Below the pieces are notes generated by a model. It was not told where the DNA came from, did no database searches, and worked only from the letters and a program-made list of their open reading frames with translations. Positions 26,597 through 35,540 of a stretch of DNA of 40,388 bases are shown one piece after another. The DNA is from Marinifilaceae bacterium. GTDB taxonomy: Bacteria > Bacteroidota > Bacteroidia > Bacteroidales > Marinifilaceae. The position numbers and the translations under genes were made by a program. The DNA lies in NCBI GenBank assembly GCA_025210485.1, contig JAOARN010000114.1, positions 1-40,388 of the forward strand. The letters run 5' to 3'. Position 1 is the stretch's first letter. Each line of letters starts with the position of its first letter.

Positions 26597-27958
26597 ATGC
26601 AAAATCAAGAAAAAGATAATAATAGCCAAATTCAATGTAATGAAATCAATCCAACCAAAATTGAAGATCTAATCAATCAAAATACAAACATTTACACACT
26701 AGCTGAAAAAGAAACACCAATAACATCCAAAAGAAGAAATGGGATACACAACATTGCGCAATCTGATCTAAAATATGAATATAATCTTGAAGATTTTATC
26801 TCTTCTGGACACCTAGAAGCATTAAAAGATGTTTGCAAAAGATATAATTTGATAATTGCAATTAGACAAACAGGTAGATACTCTGTAGAAAGAATAAAAC
26901 AAGCTGCGATGGCAAAACCTCACTCGATACTAGAGAAAACAATAAAAGATAGCTCCATTAACAAGTTTTATTCTTCAGAAAAAACATTGAAAAAACCATC
27001 ATTCAAAAATCTAGAATTGACTCCAGAAATTAATACTGTAAACACGGATAATTTATCAGGACATTTCCAAACCAATGGGAATTTAATGAGCCTAAGAAAC
27101 AACAATAAACCATCAATAAAGCTTACAAAAGCAACAATTTACAAACCGACAACCAATGAACCCACAACTAATAAATCTAAAACGAATGAATCTACAATTG
27201 AACGTTTTGAAAGACTTACAAAAATTGATTTTGACAAGATATGCGGATTTGTTGGACATTGGAGTAAAGAGGGTGAATTACTAGGTTTAAGAACAAACGA
27301 GGAACACAAGGATGAAATAAAAAAACTACTATCTATTGAACCGAAACCAATAGAAAACAATCCATCAGGAAACTACATACCTATTGAAGAACTAAGAAAA
27401 TTTACCAAAGAGAATCTTGAATCCAATGCCCGTTTTTTTTATACGGGTGATTACGACTTACACGAAATATATCAGCATAATACAGCCTTGCCTGAAGCAT
27501 CTGACAAAAAAAAAGCTATATTAAACTACCTAAATAGTTACATAGCCAAAACAGATACAAATAGAAAAGGTAAATTTAAAGTTATAAAAAAGAGTATAAC
27601 AATAGATAATAAAACTGTTCCATGTGATTTGTTAGTATTGGAAGTTGGCTCTTACTATGCTATGTTTCAACATGGGGATCAAGCTGGGTACATATTAAAC
27701 CAGATACATGAAGCAAGAATAAACAAAGATTACACTGATGATCAAAAAGCAAAATTAGTAGAAGCTGTAGCACAGGAATCAGACGAACCTATACTATGGA
27801 TATCAAATATTCCCGATTGCATGTGTTTGGTATCAAAAAACAAAGAAGGACATATGTATGTGAGGTATATTTATAAAATTCAATCAACATCTTTTTGGTC
27901 CGATGAAAATCAAAAAAAACTTAGAAAAGGTAAACTTCTCGCAACTAATTTAGGATAG
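26597..27958 (+). CDS. Candidate class II (edema factor/ExoY-like) nucleotidyl cyclase
   Basis: 453 residues, no signal peptide, Asn/Gln-rich start. Class II cyclases (anthrax edema factor EF, CyaA, ExoY) make cAMP or cGMP inside eukaryotic cells. Visible match: RYNLIIAIRQTG gives R90, AMAKPHSILEK gives K107 and K114, LKK gives K133. The spacings of 17, 7 and 19 equal those of EF R329, K346, K353 and K372 as I recall them. GDYDL (D285, D287) fits the metal-binding pair in EF ADYDLF, and MFQHGDQAGY (H359) fits the ExoY FHHSDDAGN region and EF H577. Differences: L112 replaces EF H351, and Y365 replaces EF N583. Residues 140-210 look like a disordered linker. It is divergent from an AraC regulator. 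No database check was possible. Confidence 0.7.
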   Translation: MQNQEKDNNSQIQCNEINPTKIEDLINQNTNIYTLAEKETPITSKRRNGIHNIAQSDLKYEYNLEDFISSGHLEALKDVCKRYNLIIAIRQTGRYSVERIKQAAMAKPHSILEKTIKDSSINKFYSSEKTLKKPSFKNLELTPEINTVNTDNLSGHFQTNGNLMSLRNNNKPSIKLTKATIYKPTTNEPTTNKSKTNESTIERFERLTKIDFDKICGFVGHWSKEGELLGLRTNEEHKDEIKKLLSIEPKPIENNPSGNYIPIEELRKFTKENLESNARFFYTGDYDLHEIYQHNTALPEASDKKKAILNYLNSYIAKTDTNRKGKFKVIKKSITIDNKTVPCDLLVLEVGSYYAMFQHGDQAGYILNQIHEARINKDYTDDQKAKLVEAVAQESDEPILWISNIPDCMCLVSKNKEGHMYVRYIYKIQSTSFWSDENQKKLRKGKLLATNLG

Positions 27959-28079
27959 ATTATAAAAACATCAGAGTTTTGATCTAAAATAAATTCCTAA
28001 ATTTGTAAAATATAAGTAAATCGTGGGCAGATAACAATTTCACCCAAGTTTATTACTTTTTTTACAGAAAACAAATGCA

Positions 28080-29489
28080 ATGAAAAATTCATATATAGAT
28101 TTAATAAAACAAAGTTTTGATTTCCCACAAGAAGGATTTGAGCTAAGAGATGGAAATTTAACATTTCATGGAGTTCCATTAAAACAATTGATAAAAAAAT
28201 ATGGCACTCCATTTAGATTTATATATTTACCCAAAATAGGCAACCAAATAAAAGAAGCACGAAGACTATTCAATAGAGCTATTAAAAATAATTCCTACCA
28301 TGGAACTTACAATTTTTGCTACTGCACAAAGGTCAATCATTTTTACCATGTTGTAAACGAAGCTTTAAAGCATAATGTAAACCTTGAAACATCATCCAGT
28401 TTTGATATAGATCTTATTCTTTCAATGTACAAAAAAGGTAAAATAAAAAAGGATATAAAAATCATTCATAATGGATACAAAACGGAAGATTACATAAGGA
28501 GAATAATTGATTTACAGACTGATGGCTTTTGTAATTCAATCATAATTTTAGATTCCAAAGAAGAGATTAATCGAATACTACCAAACATAGACAATAACAG
28601 TAAAATCAAAATTGGAATCCGAATGGCAATAAACGAAGAGGTTCAGTCTGCATACCATACCTCTCGTCTTGGTATTCCAAAAAGCGAAATCATTGACTTT
28701 TACAATAAATTTATAAAAGATGACACAAGATTAGAATTGAGCATGTTTCATTTTTTTATTGATTCAGGAATCAAGGATAAACCTTATTACTGGGGTGAAT
28801 TTAATCAAGCATTAAAACTATATGTAGAACTTAAAAAACTATCCGATAGTCTTAATTGTTTCAATCTGGGCGGTGGATTTCCTATCCGAAATTATTTAGG
28901 TTTTGAGTATAATTATGAATATATGATCAATGAGATCATAAAACAGATAAAGGAGACCTGTACTAACGAAGATATTGTAGTTCCTGATATTTACACCGAA
29001 TTTGGCAAATACACTGTAGGTGAAGCTGGAGCTATAATCTTTGAAGTATTGGAACAAAAAAAACAAAATGACACTGAGCTATGGTATATAATTAACAATA
29101 GCCTAATGAACACTATTCCTGATGCCTGGACATTGCAAGAGAAATTTATTTTGCTACCAATTAACAAATGGGAAAATGATTATAAAAGGGTAAATATTGG
29201 AGGTATAAGTTGTGATCATTCCGATTATTATAATTCCGAGGATTTCAATCAAGAAGTTGTCCTTCCAAGCTATTCAAAAGATGAAAAAGAACCTCTTTAT
29301 ATAGGATTCTTCCACACAGGAGCATATCAAGACTCTGTTAGTGGGTATGGAGGTATAAAACATTGTTTGATTCCTTCACCAAAACATGTAATAATTGATC
29401 GAGACGAAAATGGGAATATTATTGACAAAATATACCGAGAAGAGCAATCAAGCGAAGAGATGTTTAAGATACTAGGATACAATCAATAA
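28080..29489 (+). CDS. speA: PLP-dependent arginine decarboxylase (Bacteroidota type)
   Basis: 469-residue fold-III PLP decarboxylase (alanine racemase/ornithine-DAP decarboxylase superfamily). It probably makes agmatine from arginine for polyamine synthesis. The PLP lysine is K84 in YNFCYCTKVNHF; NLETSSSFDIDL, the phosphate-binding GGGFP (near 264) and the substrate region TEFGKYTVGEAG (near 306-317) follow in the expected order. The short length matches the Bacteroidota form rather than the 630-residue E. coli SpeA. Specificity among arginine, ornithine and diaminopimelate is assigned by family resemblance only. It lies 121 bases after the candidate cyclase on the same strand, but an operon link is unproven. 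Confidence 0.82.
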   Translation: MKNSYIDLIKQSFDFPQEGFELRDGNLTFHGVPLKQLIKKYGTPFRFIYLPKIGNQIKEARRLFNRAIKNNSYHGTYNFCYCTKVNHFYHVVNEALKHNVNLETSSSFDIDLILSMYKKGKIKKDIKIIHNGYKTEDYIRRIIDLQTDGFCNSIIILDSKEEINRILPNIDNNSKIKIGIRMAINEEVQSAYHTSRLGIPKSEIIDFYNKFIKDDTRLELSMFHFFIDSGIKDKPYYWGEFNQALKLYVELKKLSDSLNCFNLGGGFPIRNYLGFEYNYEYMINEIIKQIKETCTNEDIVVPDIYTEFGKYTVGEAGAIIFEVLEQKKQNDTELWYIINNSLMNTIPDAWTLQEKFILLPINKWENDYKRVNIGGISCDHSDYYNSEDFNQEVVLPSYSKDEKEPLYIGFFHTGAYQDSVSGYGGIKHCLIPSPKHVIIDRDENGNIIDKIYREEQSSEEMFKILGYNQ

Positions 29490-29496
29490 TAACACC

Positions 29497-29536
29497 TTTC
29501 TAAGCTGCAAAAATAAATTTTTATACAGCTTAGAAA
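29497..29536. terminator. Bidirectional hairpin terminator
   Basis: TTTCTAAGCTG (29497-29507) and CAGCTTAGAAA (29526-29536) form an 11-bp stem with an A-run/T-run loop. It separates the convergent decarboxylase and aroC genes. Confidence 0.8.
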
Positions 29537-29541
29537 AGATT

Positions 29542-30519
29542 CTAATACATCTCATTTATAAGAAATAAATCGGCTAGAGCTATGGCAGTTATCGCTTCGA
29601 CGATAACTGGAACACGAAGAGCAATACAGGCATCGTGACGTCCTTTTATTTCTAAAGCTTCAACACTATCGCTTGAATATCTATATGTATTCTGTTTTAA
29701 CGAAATAGAAGAAGTAGGTTTTATCGCAATTCTAAAGACTAAATCATTCCCATTAGTAATTCCTCCACTAATCCCTCCAGAATTATTAGTTTCGGTATGT
29801 CCTTTATCATTTAATATAATATCATTATTTTCAGAACCTTTTATTGCTGCGGATTCAAAACCGAGTCCAAATTCAATAGCCTTAACAGCAGGAATAGAAA
29901 AAGCCAAATGAGAAATCACAGATTCTACAGAATCAAAAAAGGGTTCGCCTAATCCAATTGGTATTCCTTTTGCCACACATTCTATCAATCCTCCTAATGA
30001 ATCTCCAGTCTCTATAGCATTTTCAAGTATTTGTTCGTAATCCTCCTTGCCTCCTACTTTCAAAATACTAGCCCTAATATCAATAGATTTTATAATTTTC
30101 TTTGCAATAACTCCAGCTGCCACCAATGCAAGAGTAAGTCTTCCCGAAAAATGTCCTCCTCCTGTATAATCATTAAAGCCCTTATATTTACTTTTTGCTA
30201 CAAAATCGGCATGTCCTGGACGAGGATTATCGACCAATGAAGAATAGTCCTTTGACTTAGTGTTATTATTTTTAAAAAGTATAGTAATCGGAGCTCCACT
30301 AGTTTTGGATTCAAAAACTCCACTTATAATCTCTGGCATATCCGATTCAATCCTAGGACTAGTACCTTTAGCACCTGTCTTGCGACGTTTCAAATCAGGA
30401 ATAAAATCCTCAGCCGAAAGACTTATTCCTACAGGACAACCATCAATGCAAACACCAATAGCTTTACCATGTGATTCTCCAAAAATATTTATTTTAAATA
30501 ATCTTCCAAATTCATTCAT
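29542..30519 (-). CDS. aroC: Chorismate synthase
   Basis: 325 residues. Converts 5-enolpyruvylshikimate 3-phosphate to chorismate with reduced FMN, the last step of the shikimate pathway. It starts MNEFGRLFKINIFGESHG, the family signature. RPGHADF (near 83), GGGHFSGR (near 100), NNSGGISGGI (near 247) and GRHDACIALRVPVIVEA near the C-terminus follow. It is somewhat shorter than the 350-360 residues of many homologues but all signatures are present. It begins five bases after the aroB stop codon and is the last gene of a three-gene aromatic amino acid operon. Confidence 0.96.
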   Translation of the reverse strand: MNEFGRLFKINIFGESHGKAIGVCIDGCPVGISLSAEDFIPDLKRRKTGAKGTSPRIESDMPEIISGVFESKTSGAPITILFKNNNTKSKDYSSLVDNPRPGHADFVAKSKYKGFNDYTGGGHFSGRLTLALVAAGVIAKKIIKSIDIRASILKVGGKEDYEQILENAIETGDSLGGLIECVAKGIPIGLGEPFFDSVESVISHLAFSIPAVKAIEFGLGFESAAIKGSENNDIILNDKGHTETNNSGGISGGITNGNDLVFRIAIKPTSSISLKQNTYRYSSDSVEALEIKGRHDACIALRVPVIVEAITAIALADLFLINEMY

Positions 30520-30524
30520 AACAG

Positions 30525-31553
30525 CTAAGAAATATTTTTTATTATAGAGGCTAATTCTTCTATCTTCAAACTTTTAATCACAGCCTTACCTATTCTTTCC
30601 AACAAAATAAAGTTGATAATATCTTTATCTTTTTTCTTATCCATCGATATTATTTCAATAATTTTTTGCGGTTCTACATTATGATTTACTGGCAAATTAA
30701 ATAGCCTAAGAATCGAAATTAACTTTTCATAATCTTCATCTGGGAAAGATTTATAATGGCGAGACAAATTTGCGGCAAACACCATTCCTACAGCCACTGC
30801 CTGACCATGTGTAAAATTTGACTCTATCTCGATAGCATGACCTAAACTATGACCAAAATTAAGAATTTTACGCAGCGAAGATTCTTTGGGATCTTTATTA
30901 ACCACATCAACCTTAACCTCAATCGTCTTAATCAAAAGTTGAATCATCAACTCTCGATTATTATTCATGATTTCCTTATGATTTTGTTGAAGAAATTCAA
31001 TTATACTTTTATCATAAACCATCCCATGCTTAATGAGCTCTGCCATACCACTATTAAACTCAAGCTCAGGAAGAGTATTTAACAGCTCATTATCAACCAA
31101 TATAAACTTTGGTGCATTAAAACTCCCTACTATATTTTTATACACTCCAATATTAAAGCCATTTTTCCCACCAATAGAAGCATCTACTTGAGCTAACAAA
31201 CTGCTTGGAACAAATCCAAATTCAACACCACGCATATAGACAGAAGCAGCAAATCCTAAAATATCACATACTACTCCGCCGCCCATTGCAATCGCAAAAC
31301 TATTTCGATCAATGCCAAGCTCCATAAATTTGAGAATAATATATTCAACTGTCGACCATTTTTTTATCTGCTCACCAGCAGGAATAATAATATGAGGATA
31401 CGAATCTATAAATTCACTATATGCCGAATAAATATTTTCATCACAAACCAAAACCGTTTTCTTATCAGGGAGATAGTTAATCAGATTTTTATATGATTCG
31501 CCAATATAAATATCAGTATTTTGAGATTGTATATTAAGTTTTTTTACTGTCAT
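30525..31553 (-). CDS. aroB: 3-dehydroquinate synthase
   Basis: 342 residues. Converts DAHP to 3-dehydroquinate using NAD and a divalent metal, the second step of the shikimate pathway. MGGGVVCDILGFAASVYMRG (about 90-109), SLLAQVDASIGGKNG (about 118-132), the KHGMVYD region and the metal-binding NFGHSLGHAIE (about 234) with a second histidine in FTHGQAVAVGM are all visible. Middle gene of the operon: 82 bases after the DAHP synthase gene and five bases before aroC. Confidence 0.96.
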   Translation of the reverse strand: MTVKKLNIQSQNTDIYIGESYKNLINYLPDKKTVLVCDENIYSAYSEFIDSYPHIIIPAGEQIKKWSTVEYIILKFMELGIDRNSFAIAMGGGVVCDILGFAASVYMRGVEFGFVPSSLLAQVDASIGGKNGFNIGVYKNIVGSFNAPKFILVDNELLNTLPELEFNSGMAELIKHGMVYDKSIIEFLQQNHKEIMNNNRELMIQLLIKTIEVKVDVVNKDPKESSLRKILNFGHSLGHAIEIESNFTHGQAVAVGMVFAANLSRHYKSFPDEDYEKLISILRLFNLPVNHNVEPQKIIEIISMDKKKDKDIINFILLERIGKAVIKSLKIEELASIIKNIS

Positions 31554-31635
31554 AATATTAAATATATATTATTGAATTTTCTTAAAGTATCAATATTGAA
31601 ATTCAGCTTCCGAAATCGACAAACAAAAAAATAAC

Positions 31636-32712
31636 TTAGTCATTCATAATATTTTCTTGATTATTTATAGATTCTTGATGAATAGCTTTAAAAACAGTAC
31701 TTATAAAATGTTCACTAAGTCCTTTTGTTTTACCTCTATTGATATTTTTCTGTAAAATCTGATCCCATCTTTTATTCTGAAGTACAGTAATATTATTTTC
31801 TTTTTTGTATTGACCAATTGTCTTTGCAATTTGCATCCTGTTCTCAAGTAGATCTAATAATTGTTCATCAAAATCATCTATCATATCCCTTAGCTCAGAT
31901 AAATTATCATTTAAGTTTTCAGAATTATGTTCACGACTTCTTAAGATAAGTTCACTCATTATAGTTCCTAGAGCATCAGGTGTTACTTGCTGTTTGGCAT
32001 CACTAAGTGCCACAGCAGGATTGTTATGGCTTTCCACAATCATTCCATCATAATTTAAATCCATAGCTTTTTGGATAATTTCTTGAATAAAAGCTACATC
32101 TCCAGAGATATGACTAGGGTCTACAATTAGAGGTAGATCTGGAATTCTTCGTTTTAGTTCGATTGGAATTTGCCATTGTGGTTCATTTCTATATCTTATT
32201 TTTCGATATGATGAAAATCCCCTGTGTATAGCCGCTATTTTTGTTATTCCAGCCTTCTGTAATCTTTCAATTGCTCCTATCCACAATTCTAAATCGGGAT
32301 TAATTGGATTTTTAACAAATACAGGAATATCTCTAGATTCTAGGGCATCAGAAATTTCTTGAACCGCAAAAGGATTAACGGTAGTTCTAGCACCAATCCA
32401 TAACATATCAACACCAGCATTAAGAGCCATTTCGACATGTTTTGCATTAGCTACTTCAACAGCCAATTTCATCCCAAACTGCTCCTTCACCTTTTGTAAC
32501 CAGACTAGAGCCTTCTCTCCCATCCCCTCAAAACTATTAGGACGAGTTCGAGGTTTCCAGACTCCTGCACGAAAAATTTCAACTCCAATCTCTTTCAATC
32601 CCTTTGCTATTTCCAACAACTGTTCTTCCGATTCGGCACTACAAGGACCAGCCACCAACAAAGGTCTACCTGTATTCTCAATTGGCCATTTATCTATTTT
32701 TGTAATATTCAT
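31636..32712 (-). CDS. DAHP synthase fused to chorismate mutase
   Basis: 358-residue bifunctional enzyme. The N-terminal domain (about 1-260) is a type I-beta 3-deoxy-7-phosphoheptulonate synthase with GPCSAES (20-26), RAGVWKPRT (48-56), WIGARTTVNP and IVDPSHISG. The C-terminal domain (about 270-350) is an AroQ-class chorismate mutase with LRDMIDDFDEQLLDLLENRM. The mutase domain commonly acts as the allosteric sensor (prephenate feedback) in such fusions, a Bacteroidota and Bacillus arrangement. It is the first gene of the operon with aroB and aroC, so entry step, second step and last step of the pathway are co-transcribed. Confidence 0.95.
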   Translation of the reverse strand: MNITKIDKWPIENTGRPLLVAGPCSAESEEQLLEIAKGLKEIGVEIFRAGVWKPRTRPNSFEGMGEKALVWLQKVKEQFGMKLAVEVANAKHVEMALNAGVDMLWIGARTTVNPFAVQEISDALESRDIPVFVKNPINPDLELWIGAIERLQKAGITKIAAIHRGFSSYRKIRYRNEPQWQIPIELKRRIPDLPLIVDPSHISGDVAFIQEIIQKAMDLNYDGMIVESHNNPAVALSDAKQQVTPDALGTIMSELILRSREHNSENLNDNLSELRDMIDDFDEQLLDLLENRMQIAKTIGQYKKENNITVLQNKRWDQILQKNINRGKTKGLSEHFISTVFKAIHQESINNQENIMND

Positions 32713-33108
32713 TTTTAAGATTCTATGTATAGAACTGTATATGTAGAGTATAATAATTATATGTAATTAAGCTTATTAAATATAACTAAATTTATGCTTT
32801 AATAACGATTTTATATCTCCTAATTTTAAAACAAAGTTAATAATAATAAATAGAAATTAAGAAATAATTAAATTAACATAATACTAAAACCAATAGATTT
32901 AATGAAACAATACAGAAAGAAGACAGTTATCACGACATAGTTTTTCGGATAAATTAAAATAAAAACTAATAATTCTTTTTCATAAAGCTTGAATTAATAT
33001 TTTTTTTACTACATTTAGCAGGAAATACAAGTATGCTTTTTGGCTTAAGTCAAAAATCCTCTCCAATAGTTTCCCACTATTTACAAAGCTTAATTTAATC
33101 ATTTTATT
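32713..33108. other. Divergent intergenic region
   Basis: 396 AT-rich bases holding the promoters of the aromatic operon (minus) and the FAD oxidoreductase gene (plus). Apart from the near-palindrome at 33037-33056 nothing stands out. No small gene or RNA was recognised. Confidence 0.5.
33037..33056 (+). promoter_or_regulatory. Near-palindrome, possible Crp/Fnr-type site
   Basis: TTTTTGGCTTAAGTCAAAAA is a 20-base near-perfect inverted repeat with one G-T mismatch pair, 52 bases before the oxidoreductase ATG. TTGGC-N4-GTCAA is one change from TTGAC-N4-GTCAA, a shape used by Fnr/HcpR-like regulators. Weak evidence: an AT-rich palindrome may arise by chance. Confidence 0.3.
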
Positions 33109-34500
33109 ATGAAATATGATGTAATTATTGTAGGTGCAGGACCTGCAGGGATTTTTTGTGCCTACGAATTAATAAAAAACAAATCTGATATCAACATCCT
33201 AATATTAGAAAAAGGGAGAGATATAATTAAAAGGAAATGTCCTAAACACACAAATGGTGGCACTTGTGTTCATTGCAAACCATGTAGCATAACCACTGGA
33301 TGGGCTGGAGCTGGTGCTTTTTCCGATGGTAAACTATCTTTATCGCATGAGGTTGGAGGTCATCTACCAGAACATATTGGTGTAGAAGAGACAATAGATT
33401 TGATTAGATATACAGATCAAATATATCTTAATCATGGTGCAGCAACCGATATTCATGGAGAAAAACTAAGTTCTGAGATGCGTGAAATCAAACGAAAGGC
33501 TATTAACTCAAACTTAAAACTAGTACATTGTCCAGTTAGGCATTTGGGCACAGAAAAAGCACAAGAATTATACAGCCAACTTTTCGACTATGTTATCCAA
33601 AAAGGAGTTGAAGTAAGATTTAATACTATGGTAGATAAATTTCATATCGAAAAAGGAAATATCATAGGTGTTTATGCAAAAAATGAACTAATAGAATCTA
33701 AAAATGTAGTAGCTGCAGTTGGACGAGAGGGTTCGGACTGGCTTCAACATAAATGCCAAGAAGATAAAATCCCTACCGAAGTTGGAACCATAGACATAGG
33801 AGTAAGAGTGGAGTGCACTAATGAAGTAATGCAGGAAGTAAATGATAACTTTTATGAGGCTAAACTTATACATTACACAAAAACATTTGATGATAAAGTA
33901 AGAACCTTCTGCTCCAATCCTGGTGGTTTTGTATCTTCGGAATACTACGATGACAATCTTGCTGTTGTAAATGGTCATAGCTACAAAGATAGGAAAAGTG
34001 ATAATACAAACTTTGCACTTTTGGTGTCGCAAAAATTCACAGAACCATTCAACTCCCCAATACAATATGGCAAACATATAGCCAGGTTGGCAAATATGTT
34101 AACTATGAATAAAGTGCTTGTACAAAGATTTGGTGATTTATGGAGAGGAAGACGCACAACTAAAAACAGACTTTACAGAAATAATATTATTCCAAGCTTG
34201 AAAGATGCTGTTCCTGGTGACTTAAGCTTAGTACTTCCACATAGAATCTTACTAGATATCATTGAGATGATTCAATCATTGGATAAAGTTACCCCTGGTA
34301 TTGCTTCTGATGAAACTTTGCTTTATGGAGTCGAGGTTAAGTTTTACTCTAATGTTGTTAAAGTAAAAGAAGACTTTACTGCTCTAAATGTTGACAATTT
34401 ATATCTAGGTGGTGACGGTGCTGGGATCACTAGAGGACTCATGCAGGCTTCATGTAATGGTGTAGTGATAGCAAGAGAAATACTCAAAAAATACAATTAA
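33109..34500 (+). CDS. FAD-dependent oxidoreductase (COG2509-like)
   Basis: 463-residue flavoprotein of a widespread but poorly characterised dehydrogenase family. The N-terminal Rossmann motif is VGAGPAG with G9, G11 and G14, followed by the ribose-binding acid in LILEKGRD. A conserved cysteine-rich stretch CPKHTNGGTCVHCKPC (C44, C53, C56, C59) leads into GWAGAGAFSDGKL. The C-terminus has LYLGGDGAGITRGLMQASCNG, closing the FAD site. The cysteines could bind metal or be redox-active; this is family lore rather than seen here. The gene is single, with a strong terminator behind it. Substrate unknown. Confidence 0.85.
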   Translation: MKYDVIIVGAGPAGIFCAYELIKNKSDINILILEKGRDIIKRKCPKHTNGGTCVHCKPCSITTGWAGAGAFSDGKLSLSHEVGGHLPEHIGVEETIDLIRYTDQIYLNHGAATDIHGEKLSSEMREIKRKAINSNLKLVHCPVRHLGTEKAQELYSQLFDYVIQKGVEVRFNTMVDKFHIEKGNIIGVYAKNELIESKNVVAAVGREGSDWLQHKCQEDKIPTEVGTIDIGVRVECTNEVMQEVNDNFYEAKLIHYTKTFDDKVRTFCSNPGGFVSSEYYDDNLAVVNGHSYKDRKSDNTNFALLVSQKFTEPFNSPIQYGKHIARLANMLTMNKVLVQRFGDLWRGRRTTKNRLYRNNIIPSLKDAVPGDLSLVLPHRILLDIIEMIQSLDKVTPGIASDETLLYGVEVKFYSNVVKVKEDFTALNVDNLYLGGDGAGITRGLMQASCNGVVIAREILKKYN

Positions 34501-34506
34501 CTATCT

Positions 34507-34551
34507 AAAAAATACTCTTGGAAATCAATAATTATTCCAAGAGTATTTTTT
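34507..34551. terminator. Bidirectional hairpin terminator
   Basis: AAAAAATACTCTTGGAA (34507-34523) and TTCCAAGAGTATTTTTT (34535-34551) form a perfect 17-bp stem with flanking A and T runs. It lies between the convergent oxidoreductase and acetyltransferase genes. Confidence 0.88.
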
Positions 34552-34557
34552 TGACTA

Positions 34558-35409
34558 CTAAATCTCAAGTTTCATTTCAAATTGTTTCCCAGTTGGTTCA
34601 ATCCCCTTGGATTTCATAAATCCATTAATTGATTCACAATTAAGTTCTGAATTTATCAATTTAATTGAATCCGTTTCATTCATTTCAAGCATCTTACGTA
34701 ACATTGCCGAAGCCACACCATATCTTCTGAATTTTTTATCTACAGATATTTGAGTTATATCTCCAGTCTTAGGTTCAAAAATCAATATACCAATTACCTG
34801 ATAAATATGACTAGCACAAATTACTTTAAAATCATGAATACTGCGTCTGATAGCATTATTATTATTCTGCCATGAAGGAGTAAAATCAATAAAACTATCA
34901 AGCATATTGTCTTCAGGTAAGTCGACAATATGCAAAGCTAAGTCAGCTCGAATATTCACCTCATTTACTATTTCACTAATTGGTTTAACAAAATAATTAA
35001 ACTCCCTAGTCACCACAAAACCAAGTTTTTTATAAACCGAAATTGCTTTTTCATTATGTTGCAAAACCTCAAGAAGGTATTGCTCAACTTTAGCTTTTTT
35101 CATTTCAGGCAATGAATATTCGAATATACTCTTAGCTAAACCTTTACCTCTGTATTCCTTTATGGTTCCAGTACCGGTATCATATGCAGTTTTTTTACCA
35201 TTATACAAACCTAAACCATTTAATGTAAAAGCAATAAGCCTACCATCATCAAAAGCACCAAAAGATATTTCCTTTCGGAATCCACGTCTTTTAAGCATCT
35301 TATCAAAACCTTCACGATCTAGTTGAACATCATAATCGATAAAAGCCTCACTAAACGCAGTGTATATATCATCAGAACTTGTCTCTAATAAAGATTCTAT
35401 TTCTATCAT
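34558..35409 (-). CDS. Tandem GNAT acetyltransferase
   Basis: 283 residues with two GCN5-related N-acetyltransferase folds. The first (about 1-140) has the acetyl-CoA motif YRGKGLAKSIF (86-96) and the typical VYKKLGFVVTREF end. The second (about 150-283) has KKFRRYGVASAML (225-237) and ends with a weaker GFMKSKGIEPTGKQFEM strand. The acceptor substrate is unknown. It is a single gene sharing a terminator with the oxidoreductase gene. Confidence 0.85.
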   Translation of the reverse strand: MIEIESLLETSSDDIYTAFSEAFIDYDVQLDREGFDKMLKRRGFRKEISFGAFDDGRLIAFTLNGLGLYNGKKTAYDTGTGTIKEYRGKGLAKSIFEYSLPEMKKAKVEQYLLEVLQHNEKAISVYKKLGFVVTREFNYFVKPISEIVNEVNIRADLALHIVDLPEDNMLDSFIDFTPSWQNNNNAIRRSIHDFKVICASHIYQVIGILIFEPKTGDITQISVDKKFRRYGVASAMLRKMLEMNETDSIKLINSELNCESINGFMKSKGIEPTGKQFEMKLEI

Positions 35410-35540
35410 AATATGATTTTTTATATTCCACTAACTTAAGAATTTCAATTTAGAAACAATATGTTTACAACAATAAAAATACAGATCTTAGTATTTTTTT
35501 TATATTTGAAATATTATAATAAAAAATAACGATTCACTAA

